From positions 1 through 39,454 of the forward strand of contig CAJOIH010000020.1 in assembly GCA_905234455.1 (NCBI GenBank): a stretch of 39,454 bases of DNA. Direction: 5' to 3'. This DNA comes from an uncultured Bacteroidales bacterium (GTDB taxonomy: Bacteria > Bacteroidota > Bacteroidia > Bacteroidales > F082). Shown piece after piece: positions 7,681 through 16,304 of this stretch (positions are counted from its first letter, which is position 1; each line of letters starts with the position of its first letter). The notes under the pieces were generated by a model that was given only the letters and a program-made list of their open reading frames with translations, had not been told where the DNA came from and made no database searches. The translations under genes were made by a program, and so were the position numbers.

Positions 7681-10262
7681 TGAAACAACGGATAGCTATC
7701 TTTCTGCTTTTTCTCTGCTGCCTCAGCCTCACCGCCACGGCACAGAAGAAGAACCAGAACAACGGCCTCAACAAGGAGGAAATCGCCGTCTACGAGGCCG
7801 AAATCGGCAAGATGGTGAACTATCTCCAAGAGACGCTCAACTTCATCGGCGACCCCGAACAGTCCACCCAGGAAAAGGAAATCGTGTTCTCGCAGAGCTA
7901 CACCAAGATATTCCAGGACGACAAGGTGCAGATCGAAGACGACCTCGACACCAAACGCAACGCCAACCTCACCAAGGATGTGCAGGCCTACCTGAAGGAT
8001 ATCGACTTCTTCTTCCAACACGCGACGTTCAAGTTTGACGTGCAAAGCATCGCCTGCCTCAACAAGGATGACGGCACGCCCTATTTCAAGGTGACGATGA
8101 ACCGGCAGCTCACCGGCGTGACCGTGACCAACGACACGGTCAACGACGTCAAGAAACGCTATATCGAAATCAACCTCGACAAGGCCAAGAACGACCTGAA
8201 GATTGCCAGCATCTACACCACCAAGGTCAACGAGCGCGAGTCGCTGAGCCACTGGTGGAACGCCATGCCCAGCGCCTGGAAGAACTACTTCGGCGGCGAG
8301 CTGCGGATCAACAAGACCATCCCGCTGAAGACCGTGATGCAGGTCAACGAGACCGACTTCATCTATGCCTATCCAGAGCTCAAGGTCATCGACGGCGACA
8401 CCATCGCCACCGACTGGAAGGAGGTGGTGATGAAGGAAGGCCTCGACGAGATCTACGCCAAGCTGAAAGGCCTGGTGATGATGCAACACGTCGACGTGGC
8501 CAACACCAAGACCATCACCACGCTGGAGCCCCTGGGCGAGCTCTCCGAGCTGCAAGTGCTCAACGTGGCCGGCACCAACATCAGCGACCTCAGCCCGCTG
8601 CGCAACGCCAACAAACTCAAGGTGCTCAAGGCCGGCAACACCCGCATCGACGACCTCAGCCCGCTGAAATACGACATCATGCTCGAAGAACTCGACGTGG
8701 CCAACACCGACATCGACAACCTGGCTGTGCTCGAGATCCTCGGCAACCTCGAGAAACTCAACATCTCGCAAACCCGGGTCAATACCCTCGAAGCGGTGAA
8801 AAACTGCCCCCGCCTGGCCTACCTCATCGCCGAAGGCAGCCGCATCACCACCCTGGCACCCCTGAGCCAGCTGGACGGCCTCGTGTCGCTCAACGTGAGC
8901 AACACCGGCGTGAGCGACCTCAGCCCGCTGAGCCACCTCGCCACGCTGCAGAGCCTCAAGATCTCGCAGACCCGCGTGAACAGCCTGAGAGCCCTCGAAG
9001 AGACCAAGACCCTCAAGGAACTCTATTGCAGCAACACCAACGTGAGCGACCTCAGCCCCCTCAAGAACCACCGGCTGCTGAGCAAGATCTACTGCGACAA
9101 CACCCGCATCGACGTGCAGCAGGCCAGCGAGTTCACCAAGGAGAACCCCTTCACCCTCGTCATCTACGACACCAACGCCCTCGAGCAATGGTGGAACAAC
9201 CTGCCCATCTATTGGAAAGCCGTGTTCTCCGAGCAGACCTCCATCGAGGGCGAACCCTCCACCGAACAGCTCCACGAGGTGATTAATATGACCGACCTCG
9301 ACCTCTCGGGCAACCCCTATATGCAGGACCTGATTCCCGTGAGCCGACTCACCAACCTGGTCAACCTCAACCTCGCCAACACCGAGATCACCAGCCTCCT
9401 GTCGCTCACCGGCATGACCAACCTGGAACGCATCAACCTGAGCAACACCTTCATTGAAAGCCTGAAACCGCTTTCGGGCATGAACCGCCTCAAGGAGGTG
9501 GACCTCCGGAACACGCCCATCAGCAACCTGGAGCCCCTGGCCACCGACGCCCACCTCGAGAAGGTGTGGGCCGACGGCAGCCACGTGAGCAAGCACCAGG
9601 CCGAGCTGCTCAAGGAAGCCGTGCCCGACGTCATCGTGATCTACCAATCCGCCGCGGTGCGCGAGTGGTGGAACGCCCTCGACGCCACCTGGAAAGCCCT
9701 GCTGCTCAACCAGCTGGGAAGCAGCAGCTACGAGCCCACCGACCTTGAGTTGCAGCAGATCCTCGACCTCAAGACCGTCAGCATCGACCAGGAAAACGCC
9801 ATCCAAAGCATCGAGCCGCTCAGCGGCTTCACCTGGCTCGAAAAGGTGAGCATCACCAACCAGGGCATCCGCGACATCAAGCCGCTCACCAACAAGGTCC
9901 ACCTCAAGGAAGTGTACCTGCAGAACAACCCCATCAGCGACCTCGACCCGCTGGAAGCAGACACGCTCATCGAGGTGCTCAACATCGAGAATACCCAGGT
10001 CTCGGACCTCGATCCGGTAGAACACCTGAAACACCTCCATACGCTCAACGCCGGCGGCACCAACGTGAAGTCACTGAAACCCCTGGCCAAGCTCACCGAA
10101 CTCGAAGAGCTGCTCATCAACAACACCGGGGTGAAGAATATCTCGCCCATTGAGGACCTCCCCTCGCTGAAACTCATCAAAATCTATAACACCAAAGTCA
10201 AGAGCAAAGCCGTCAACAAACTGCAGCAGAAGCGCTTCGACTTGAATATCGTTTACTATTAA
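7677..10262 (+). CDS. Secreted leucine-rich-repeat protein made of three WWN-LRR modules
   Basis: The 861-residue protein has a signal peptide ending in TATAQ and an N-terminal region (about 24-190) of unknown fold. Three repeated modules follow. Each opens with a tryptophan motif: WWNAMPSAWKNYF at residue 193, WWNNLPIYWKAVF at 505 and WWNALDATWKALL at 664. Each continues into 21-22-residue leucine-rich repeats of the internalin/LRR_4 kind (LQVLNVAGTNISDLSPL) at about 265-480, 533-640 and 690-850, and ends in a cap that finishes ...LVIYD, ...VIVIY or ...NIVYY. LRR solenoids generally bind proteins. No T9SS or lipoprotein signal is present, so it should be periplasmic. It overlaps both neighbours (4 bases upstream, 1 base downstream), showing tight coupling with the operon. 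Confidence 0.85.
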   Translation: MMKQRIAIFLLFLCCLSLTATAQKKNQNNGLNKEEIAVYEAEIGKMVNYLQETLNFIGDPEQSTQEKEIVFSQSYTKIFQDDKVQIEDDLDTKRNANLTKDVQAYLKDIDFFFQHATFKFDVQSIACLNKDDGTPYFKVTMNRQLTGVTVTNDTVNDVKKRYIEINLDKAKNDLKIASIYTTKVNERESLSHWWNAMPSAWKNYFGGELRINKTIPLKTVMQVNETDFIYAYPELKVIDGDTIATDWKEVVMKEGLDEIYAKLKGLVMMQHVDVANTKTITTLEPLGELSELQVLNVAGTNISDLSPLRNANKLKVLKAGNTRIDDLSPLKYDIMLEELDVANTDIDNLAVLEILGNLEKLNISQTRVNTLEAVKNCPRLAYLIAEGSRITTLAPLSQLDGLVSLNVSNTGVSDLSPLSHLATLQSLKISQTRVNSLRALEETKTLKELYCSNTNVSDLSPLKNHRLLSKIYCDNTRIDVQQASEFTKENPFTLVIYDTNALEQWWNNLPIYWKAVFSEQTSIEGEPSTEQLHEVINMTDLDLSGNPYMQDLIPVSRLTNLVNLNLANTEITSLLSLTGMTNLERINLSNTFIESLKPLSGMNRLKEVDLRNTPISNLEPLATDAHLEKVWADGSHVSKHQAELLKEAVPDVIVIYQSAAVREWWNALDATWKALLLNQLGSSSYEPTDLELQQILDLKTVSIDQENAIQSIEPLSGFTWLEKVSITNQGIRDIKPLTNKVHLKEVYLQNNPISDLDPLEADTLIEVLNIENTQVSDLDPVEHLKHLHTLNAGGTNVKSLKPLAKLTELEELLINNTGVKNISPIEDLPSLKLIKIYNTKVKSKAVNKLQQKRFDLNIVYY

Positions 10263-11263
10263 TGAAAAAGCTTATTCCCATAGTATTAATACTGCTGGCC
10301 TGCGCTTGCAACAACAACCAACCCCAAGGGACGGATAATGGCAACCGCAAGGCGGAAAGCGTGCAGGTGCCGGCATTCAACGCCGATTCGGCCTATGCCT
10401 TCGTGAAAGCGCAGACCGACTTCGGGCCGAGGGTGCCCAACAGCGAGGCCCACGAGCAGTGTGCCGCCTGGCTGGTGAACCAGCTCAGCGCCTATGCCGA
10501 CACGGTGATGGTGCAGGAGTTCCGCTCGAGGCTTTACAACAACAAGGGCATCGACGGCAAGAACATCATCGCCACCTTCAACCCCAAGGCCGGCAAGCGC
10601 ATCCTGCTGTGCGCCCACTGGGATTCGAGGCCGTTTGCCGACCACGACCCTGACGAGGCCCACTGGGACACACCCATCGACGGGGCCAACGACGGCGCCA
10701 GTGGGGTAGGGGTGCTCCTCGAATGCGCCCGCTGCTTCCACCAGCATCCGCTGCCCATCCGCACGGGGGTAGACATCATCCTCTTCGACCTGGAAGACTA
10801 CGGTCCGCCCACCAGCCAGGCGGAGGAATATTACGACGACCGCCGCAACCACTGGGCGCTGGGCTCGCAGTTCTGGGCTGAACAGCACCATGTCAGGGGC
10901 TACCAGGCCACCTGCGGCATCCTGCTTGACATGGTAGGCGGCAGCAACCCCAACTTCATGAAGGAATACTACTCGCAAGGCTACGCCGGATGGCTGAGCA
11001 ACAAGGTGTGGCGCCTGGCGCAGGACCTGGGCTATGGACAGCATTTCGTCAACGAGCTGGGCGAGCCCATCAGCGACGACCACCTGCCGCTGAACGAGCT
11101 GGCCGGCATCCCCACCATCGACATCATCGACCTGCAGCCCAACAGCAGCAACTACTGCTTCCCCGACACCTGGCATACCTTGGACGACAACATCGACCAT
11201 ATCGACAAAAACACGCTGAAAATGGTCGGAAATGTGCTCAATCACTACGTTTATCAAGAATAG
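10262..11263 (+). CDS. Glutaminyl-peptide cyclotransferase-like M28-family lipoprotein
   Basis: This 333-residue protein starts with a lipoprotein signal (ILLAC, Cys14). It has the zinc-dependent M28/glutaminyl cyclase fold: LLCAHWDSRPFAD, then DGANDGASG (zinc ligand Asp140), FDLEDYG (Glu178/Asp179), DMVGG (Asp223), SDDHLPL and WHTLDDN (His305). The SDDHLP...WHTLDDN end closely resembles animal glutaminyl cyclase and the essential periplasmic cyclase of Porphyromonas. The enzyme converts N-terminal Gln of exported proteins to pyroglutamate. Many proteins in this window have signal peptides that leave Gln first, so substrates are abundant. An aminopeptidase role is the alternative. It is the last gene of the operon, one base overlapping the LRR gene. 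Confidence 0.85.
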   Translation: MKKLIPIVLILLACACNNNQPQGTDNGNRKAESVQVPAFNADSAYAFVKAQTDFGPRVPNSEAHEQCAAWLVNQLSAYADTVMVQEFRSRLYNNKGIDGKNIIATFNPKAGKRILLCAHWDSRPFADHDPDEAHWDTPIDGANDGASGVGVLLECARCFHQHPLPIRTGVDIILFDLEDYGPPTSQAEEYYDDRRNHWALGSQFWAEQHHVRGYQATCGILLDMVGGSNPNFMKEYYSQGYAGWLSNKVWRLAQDLGYGQHFVNELGEPISDDHLPLNELAGIPTIDIIDLQPNSSNYCFPDTWHTLDDNIDHIDKNTLKMVGNVLNHYVYQE

Positions 11264-11276
11264 TTGATAATTTTTT

Positions 11277-11308
11277 CTTGAACGGAACGGAAAAAGACTT
11301 TATTTTTG
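11277..11308 (+). promoter_or_regulatory. Complete Bacteroidetes promoter (CTTG-N20-TATTTTTG)
   Basis: CTTG (11277-11280), a 20-base spacer and TATTTTTG (11301-11308) match the -33/-7 consensus well. The ATG of the outer-membrane protein gene at 11371 lies 62 bases downstream, in an A-rich leader. Confidence 0.75.
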
Positions 11309-11370
11309 CCTTTTGAACAATTGAAACAACAGAAACTAACCATTTATTATTCACTAAACTCAAAACAATC

Positions 11371-11832
11371 ATGAAAAAGCTTTTACTCGTTTTGGTTGCT
11401 GTGATGGGTATTTCTTTCGCAGCTAGCGCACAAAATGCAATCGGTGTCCGTCTTGGCGGTGGCCAGGGCTTCGGCGCTGAACTTTCCTACCAACAAAGCC
11501 TCGGCGGCTTCAACCGCTTGGAAGCCGACCTCGGTTGGAAGAACTACTATGGCTTGAGCTGGTTCTCACTGGCCGCCCTCTATCAGGCTCACTTCGACAT
11601 CAAGGCTGTCCCGAACCTCGGTTGGTATGCTGGCGTTGGTGGCCGTTTCGACCTTTATACTAGCTATGGCACCCAGCTTGCCATCGGTGTTGCTGCCCAA
11701 GGCGGTCTCGACTATCATTTCGACGCCATCCCGGTGCAGCTGTCATTGGACATCCGTCCCTGCCTGTATCTCTATCCTACCACCGACTTCTGGTGGGGTG
11801 ATATCGCACTGGGTATCCGTTACATGCTCTAA
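11371..11832 (+). CDS. Small outer-membrane beta-barrel protein
   Basis: The 153-residue protein has a signal peptide ending in ASAQ and a mature part of alternating aromatic/glycine strands (AIGVRLGGGQGFGAELSYQQ, RLEADLGWKNYYG, GWYAGVGGRFDLY, IALGIRYML). These are typical of an eight-stranded outer-membrane barrel, and the C-terminal strand ends in hydrophobic residues. Codon use is T-richer than in the operon upstream, which often marks highly expressed genes in this group. It is monocistronic, with its own strong-looking promoter and a terminator 18 bases after the stop. Function is unknown beyond the barrel. Confidence 0.8.
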   Translation: MKKLLLVLVAVMGISFAASAQNAIGVRLGGGQGFGAELSYQQSLGGFNRLEADLGWKNYYGLSWFSLAALYQAHFDIKAVPNLGWYAGVGGRFDLYTSYGTQLAIGVAAQGGLDYHFDAIPVQLSLDIRPCLYLYPTTDFWWGDIALGIRYML

Positions 11833-11850
11833 CCTAAACCTTAGGCATCA

Positions 11851-11887
11851 AAAAAACCCGCTGGAACATTCCGGCGGGCTTTTTTTT
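11851..11887. terminator. Bidirectional terminator between convergent genes
   Basis: CCCGCTGG (11857-11864) pairs with CCGGCGGG (11871-11878) around a six-base loop. An A-run lies on the left and a T-run on the right, so it can serve both the barrel gene (+) and the T9SS gene ending at 11903 (-). Confidence 0.88.
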
Positions 11888-11902
11888 GTGCGTTGGGGCG
11901 GC

Positions 11903-14569
11903 CTATTGGACGACCACCTTGCGGGTGAGGGCTTGGCTGCCGATGATGTGGACGATGTAGACGCCAGCGGGCAGGTCGGCCACGTCGACGGTGGAGGAGC
12001 CGGCCATGCTGAAGTTGCGCACCATGACACCATGGCTGTCGATGATCTTGACGGTGACACGACCCTTGTCGTAATCGGTGGTGATGGTCATGTGGCCACG
12101 GACCGGGTTGGGGCTGATGGTCACCTGGAAGGGCTCCTTATGGGCATCGGGGACGGCCGGCACATCGGTTACGATATCGGTGTTGTGGCTGTAGGTCACC
12201 AGCTTGCCCGAGACGCGGAGGAGCGGGTTGCTCGAGTTCTCGCAGTGCGGGCATCCGTTCTGGCCGCTGACGCAGTCGGGGTAGTTGGGGTGGCACTGGT
12301 CGATGTAGGTCGGGTCGAACTCATAGAGGAGGTCGGCGTGGCCGCTGGCGAGGTAGCTGTCGAGGCTATAGTCCCACACCATGGTCATGCTGCCCGGGCA
12401 CCAGCCGGCGCGGTCGTAGGTCCAGGTGCCGTTTTGCGGCTGGCATCCCGCCGGGTTGGGCGAGCAGGTTTGCCAGAGGTCCTGCGTGTCGACCGTGGTA
12501 CCGTTGACGTTGATGTTATGGACGGCGTGGTAGAACTCGGCCGCGTTGCCGGTGTTGACGGCACCGTTCTGCGTATCGCTCCAGTTGTGGCCCGAAGTGG
12601 TCAGCTGCAGCTTGGCCTTTTCGACGCTGGGACCGAAATTGATCGAGCGGGTGGGGATGGGGCAGGGGTCGGCATAGTCGCCGAAGGCGTAGTTGCCGTA
12701 CCAGATCTCCTGGAGGTCGACGTAGGGATAGTCGGGACGGCCCTTAGTGTACTCGAAGACGGCCGTGGGGCAATAGCCTTGGCCGGTGGAGTACTGTTCG
12801 CAATAGTATTCAAACTCGACGAGGCCTTGCAGCACGGTGGTGAAGTCGGTGACATCGAGGTCGTCGATGCATTCTTTGCCGAAGGGCGTGATGTAGCGGC
12901 AGAGCTCCATCCACTCGCCGCGGTAGTTCTTCACGCGGCAGTAGCTGGCATGGTCGTAGGTGTTGCAGCTGCCGTTGACGCAGTTGTGCAGGTAATGCAG
13001 GTTGATGGCATTGAAGGCGTTGACGTGGGTGGGGAAGGCAAACTCGCCGTAGTCGGTGAACTGCGAGGTGGTCACCACCACTTCGCCGTTGAGGGCGGTG
13101 ACGACCATGTCGTCATAGTTGGTGGTGACCTCGAAGGTGTTGGAGGCTGTGGTGACCTTGCCGCCGGTCTGGCGGATGCTGACGGTCATGTTATAGGTGC
13201 CGGGGCCCGAAGGTGTCCAGGTGGTGTACCAGTAGCCGTTGTCGGGGTCGTCGGGGTAATCCGTCTTGAGGGTGAGTTCCTGTCCGTCGACGCTGGCTTT
13301 CACCTCTTCGAACTTCAGCACGTTGCCGTGGTCGATATAGGCGCTGAGCACGATCATGACGGGGTTCTGGAAGTCGGGCATGTAGACCTTGGTGCCTTCG
13401 TAGGGGCGGCGGATGGTGATCTCGGGGGTGTGGTTCTCCGGGTCGACCACCTGGAAGGTGCGGGTGACGGTGGGTGCCGGCTGCCATTGTGTGCCGTCGC
13501 CGGGCTGGATGGCCTTGACGCGCACGGTGCCTTCCTCGCCGGTGAGGGTGAGGATGTTGCCGTCGACGGTGGCGGGACCCTGGGCCACCTCGAAGGTGAT
13601 GGGCAGTCCTGAGGTGGTGGTGGCCTGCAGGGTGATGGGCTCGTTGTAGACAAACTGGTCGGGGATGGCCTCGAAGTTGATGTATTGGGCCGTCAGGCCG
13701 CCGGGGATGTGGCGGATGGTGAAGTTGTCGAAGCCGCCCCAGCCGCTGTTGAGCATGAAGATGTTGGTCCACATGGCGGGGTCGTATTTGTCGCCGCTGC
13801 CCGGGGTGAGACCCGCGTTGACGCCTTGGCATTCAGGGATGACTTCCCAGTCGCCGTCGAAGTTGTCGTATTTCATGTACAGGGTGATGGCGCCTTCACC
13901 GTCGTTGGCATCGAGGTCGATGGAGACCCTCCAGCGGTACCAGTGCTTCTCTTCGCCGATGGGCTGGATGTTGCTGGTGATGGTGTTGTTGGGCAGCACC
14001 ACGCCGTTCATGAAGAGGGGGTTGGTGGGGTTGACGCCGGTCATCATCACGTAGACGCCGCCGTCGGCAGCGGTGCTGCTCTCGTTGGGATAGATGGGTT
14101 CGCAGATGGCGTTGCCCGACGAGGCCTTGCGCAAGGGAGGCAACACGGAGCCGTCGTTATCGCCATCGTAGCCGATGCCGAAGAGGTCGCCCCACCACAT
14201 GCGGAGGATGTCGCACTCAAACTCGATGATGCCGCCGGTGGAGAAGTCGAATCCATACTGGCTGATGTCGTGGGTGGCAATGTCGCCGAAAGCGGTGCCG
14301 GAGGCATCCGAAAACACACCTATCGTCTCATCGGCGGTAGGGATGGGCGGCGTAGTGCCCCAGAAGTGGCCCATGTAGTCGGTATACAAGGGCGTGAAAT
14401 CGCCGTTGCCTGCATGGTGAATGCGGACGTACCAGCCGTCCTGTCCGTTGAGAAGGTGATTGGGGTTCTCACCTGATTCATAATCGTTGAAGTCGAAGGT
14501 CTTCTCGACCTGGGCCGTCGCTCCCAAAGCGAAAGCCATCAATAAAATGGTAATGAATGTCTTTTTCAT
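11903..14569 (-). CDS. T9SS-exported PNGase F-like protein
   Basis: The 888-residue protein has a signal peptide ending in ATAQ and an N-terminal region with a jellyroll-like GIIEFECDILRMWWGDLF...GGFDNFTIRHI (about 20-290). Ig-like domains follow at about 295-485. A PNGase F-like pair comes next: an N-half (about 495-610) with YDHASYCRVKNYRGEWMEL, CRYITPFG and DVTDF, and a C-half (about 640-790) with TTSGHNW, NAAEFYH, CQPQNGTW and DRAGWCPG. A type A T9SS sorting domain ends the protein (814-888, ISPNPVRG...KVVVQ). PNGase F cleaves N-glycans from asparagine. By alignment from memory, Asp539, Glu591 and Glu678 could match its catalytic acids, but activity is unproven. It is the third gene of a susC-susD operon, 37 bases after susD. 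Confidence 0.8.
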   Translation of the reverse strand: MKKTFITILLMAFALGATAQVEKTFDFNDYESGENPNHLLNGQDGWYVRIHHAGNGDFTPLYTDYMGHFWGTTPPIPTADETIGVFSDASGTAFGDIATHDISQYGFDFSTGGIIEFECDILRMWWGDLFGIGYDGDNDGSVLPPLRKASSGNAICEPIYPNESSTAADGGVYVMMTGVNPTNPLFMNGVVLPNNTITSNIQPIGEEKHWYRWRVSIDLDANDGEGAITLYMKYDNFDGDWEVIPECQGVNAGLTPGSGDKYDPAMWTNIFMLNSGWGGFDNFTIRHIPGGLTAQYINFEAIPDQFVYNEPITLQATTTSGLPITFEVAQGPATVDGNILTLTGEEGTVRVKAIQPGDGTQWQPAPTVTRTFQVVDPENHTPEITIRRPYEGTKVYMPDFQNPVMIVLSAYIDHGNVLKFEEVKASVDGQELTLKTDYPDDPDNGYWYTTWTPSGPGTYNMTVSIRQTGGKVTTASNTFEVTTNYDDMVVTALNGEVVVTTSQFTDYGEFAFPTHVNAFNAINLHYLHNCVNGSCNTYDHASYCRVKNYRGEWMELCRYITPFGKECIDDLDVTDFTTVLQGLVEFEYYCEQYSTGQGYCPTAVFEYTKGRPDYPYVDLQEIWYGNYAFGDYADPCPIPTRSINFGPSVEKAKLQLTTSGHNWSDTQNGAVNTGNAAEFYHAVHNINVNGTTVDTQDLWQTCSPNPAGCQPQNGTWTYDRAGWCPGSMTMVWDYSLDSYLASGHADLLYEFDPTYIDQCHPNYPDCVSGQNGCPHCENSSNPLLRVSGKLVTYSHNTDIVTDVPAVPDAHKEPFQVTISPNPVRGHMTITTDYDKGRVTVKIIDSHGVMVRNFSMAGSSTVDVADLPAGVYIVHIIGSQALTRKVVVQ

Positions 14570-14606
14570 AATATATAGATTTAACTTGTTAACTCCTAAC
14601 TCCTCA

Positions 14607-16301
14607 CTAAAACCCGTTCCACCACACCTTGGTCTGCCTGGTGTCGCCGTGGCTCATGCGGGAGAGTTGTGTCACATAATTATCATGGTTATATTCTATT
14701 TCCTTCTGTGGATATTCGAGGCGGTAGGAGGTGAGTTTGGCGTGGTCGGTGGTGGTGGGGGTCATCATGGTGCGGCGGGTGAGGGCCCAGGCTTCCCAGG
14801 GTTGGCGGAAGAGGTTGAGCCAGCGCTGCTGGTAGATCATCTTAAGGTAGAACTCCTGGCTGCCGTCGTATTCGGGGTTCATCCACACGGCGTAGTTCAT
14901 CACGTTGGCCGCCATGTTGTTGCACCACGACCAGATGTCGAGGTTGCCAATGTAATCGGTGTATTGGGGATAGAGGTAGGTCCAGCGGCTGGTATAGAGC
15001 GGCAGGTGGGTCCAGAAGAGGAACGACTGGTAGACGCCCGAGCGGATGCTCTCGTCGGCGTTCAGCGCAGGGGTGATGCCCCCGATGTTGCGCACTTCGA
15101 TTTCGGCTTTCATGAAGAGCACGTCGGCGTAGGTGACGAGGACCTGGGGCACGTATTTCTCGTCGCGGGTGAGGTAGTAGTTGAAGGGCGAGAAGATGCA
15201 GCGTGGGCCTTTGAAGGTGTAGACGCCGTCGCGGCTTTGGGCGTAGGGCGAGCCGCCTTCGGAGGGGGTGGCGGTGGTATGGATCTGGGGGTAGGGCCGC
15301 CAGGCGCCGTCGGGGAAGCTGTCGGTCTTGTGGTTGGTGTCGAAGAAGATGAAGGCGCGGTAGTCGAAGATGCCGCTGCCGTCCATGTCGTCGGTGGAGG
15401 AGAGGCAGTGCCACACGGTTTCGCCCATGCGGAGGTGCTTGTGTTCGCGGAACGACCAGTTGGTATCCCAGTTGGTGCCCAACACGCTGGGCCACAGGCA
15501 GATGCCGCCGCCTTGCGAGGAGCCGCCCGAGGCGCTCATCACGGTATAGAAGAAGTTGTAGGCCTCGACGAGCAGGGGCGTGGCGAAGTCGGGATCACGG
15601 TCGTACATGCGCAGGCCGTGGCGCAGGATGAGCGAGTTGGCGAACTCGGCCCAGAGCGTGTAGTTGTTGTTGAGCAGCACGTCGTAAGGCAGCTTGTAGT
15701 AGGGGTTCCCCGCGAGTGTCGTCGCCGAGTCGGCATGGAGCACGTCGCGCGACCACACCAGCTCTTGGAGCAGCGACTTATAGATGCTCTCCTGGGTGTC
15801 CCATTCGGGTTTCATGGTGGCGGATGAGGTGGCGTTTTCCCAGATGCGGCCAGCCTGTGAGTAGGGCATGTCGCCGAAGATGTCGGTGACCTTGAAGGTC
15901 TGGTAGGCCTTCAGGATGTTGAGTTGGGCGCGGGCCTTGTCGCACACTGTCGTGTCGCCCTGTTCGGCGTCATAGGCGTCGAAGCGCTGTTCCAGCTCGC
16001 GGATGTTGGCCAGCATGAGGTAGTATTCCGACCACAGCTGGGAGATGCCTATTTGCGAGTTGCCCCACGATTCGGAGGTAAGGGCGCCGAGTTCGGTCTC
16101 GGGGTACCATATCTCGTTTTGCAGGTAGAACTGTTCGTTCATGGTTTGCTGCAGTGAGCTCACCACGCCGTTGAACAGGGCCTCGGTGGTGGTCCCCGTC
16201 GGGGCGAAGGGGTTCTGGTTCATCTCGTCGAAGCCTTTGGTGCAGGCGCTCATCAAGAGGCCGAAAACCAATATATAGGTGATTCTTTTCATAGCGCGCA
16301 T
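14607..16301 (-). CDS. SusD/RagB-family glycan-binding lipoprotein
   Basis: The 564-residue protein is the SusD partner of the TonB-dependent transporter encoded just upstream. It has a lipoprotein signal (GLLMSAC), and the mature start GFDEMNQNPFAPTGTTTEALFNGV is typical of the SusD-like_2 group. It also carries the alpha-helical TPR-like features of the family (AQLNILKAYQTFKVTDIFGDMPY). It sits on the cell surface and delivers ligand to the SusC channel. The coding start is either the ATG at 16301 (three bases after susC) or the one at 16292, which gives the more usual MKRITYIL start. The C-terminus (QTKVWWNGF) is intact. Substrate cannot be read from the sequence; the PNGase F-like partner suggests glycoprotein or peptide-linked glycan. 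Confidence 0.9.
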   Translation of the reverse strand: MRAMKRITYILVFGLLMSACTKGFDEMNQNPFAPTGTTTEALFNGVVSSLQQTMNEQFYLQNEIWYPETELGALTSESWGNSQIGISQLWSEYYLMLANIRELEQRFDAYDAEQGDTTVCDKARAQLNILKAYQTFKVTDIFGDMPYSQAGRIWENATSSATMKPEWDTQESIYKSLLQELVWSRDVLHADSATTLAGNPYYKLPYDVLLNNNYTLWAEFANSLILRHGLRMYDRDPDFATPLLVEAYNFFYTVMSASGGSSQGGGICLWPSVLGTNWDTNWSFREHKHLRMGETVWHCLSSTDDMDGSGIFDYRAFIFFDTNHKTDSFPDGAWRPYPQIHTTATPSEGGSPYAQSRDGVYTFKGPRCIFSPFNYYLTRDEKYVPQVLVTYADVLFMKAEIEVRNIGGITPALNADESIRSGVYQSFLFWTHLPLYTSRWTYLYPQYTDYIGNLDIWSWCNNMAANVMNYAVWMNPEYDGSQEFYLKMIYQQRWLNLFRQPWEAWALTRRTMMTPTTTDHAKLTSYRLEYPQKEIEYNHDNYVTQLSRMSHGDTRQTKVWWNGF

Positions 16302-16304
16302 AAT

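Noticed and set aside
7668..10040. Open frame of 790 codons on the minus strand opposite the LRR gene
   Set aside because: It is an antisense shadow of a GC-biased gene; it has no signal or domain, and the plus-strand protein is clearly real.
11627..13612. Open frame of 661 codons on the plus strand across the barrel gene and the PNGase F-like gene
   Set aside because: The Val/Gly/Asp-rich composition is that of an antisense frame; it crosses the terminator at 11851 and overlaps two supported genes.
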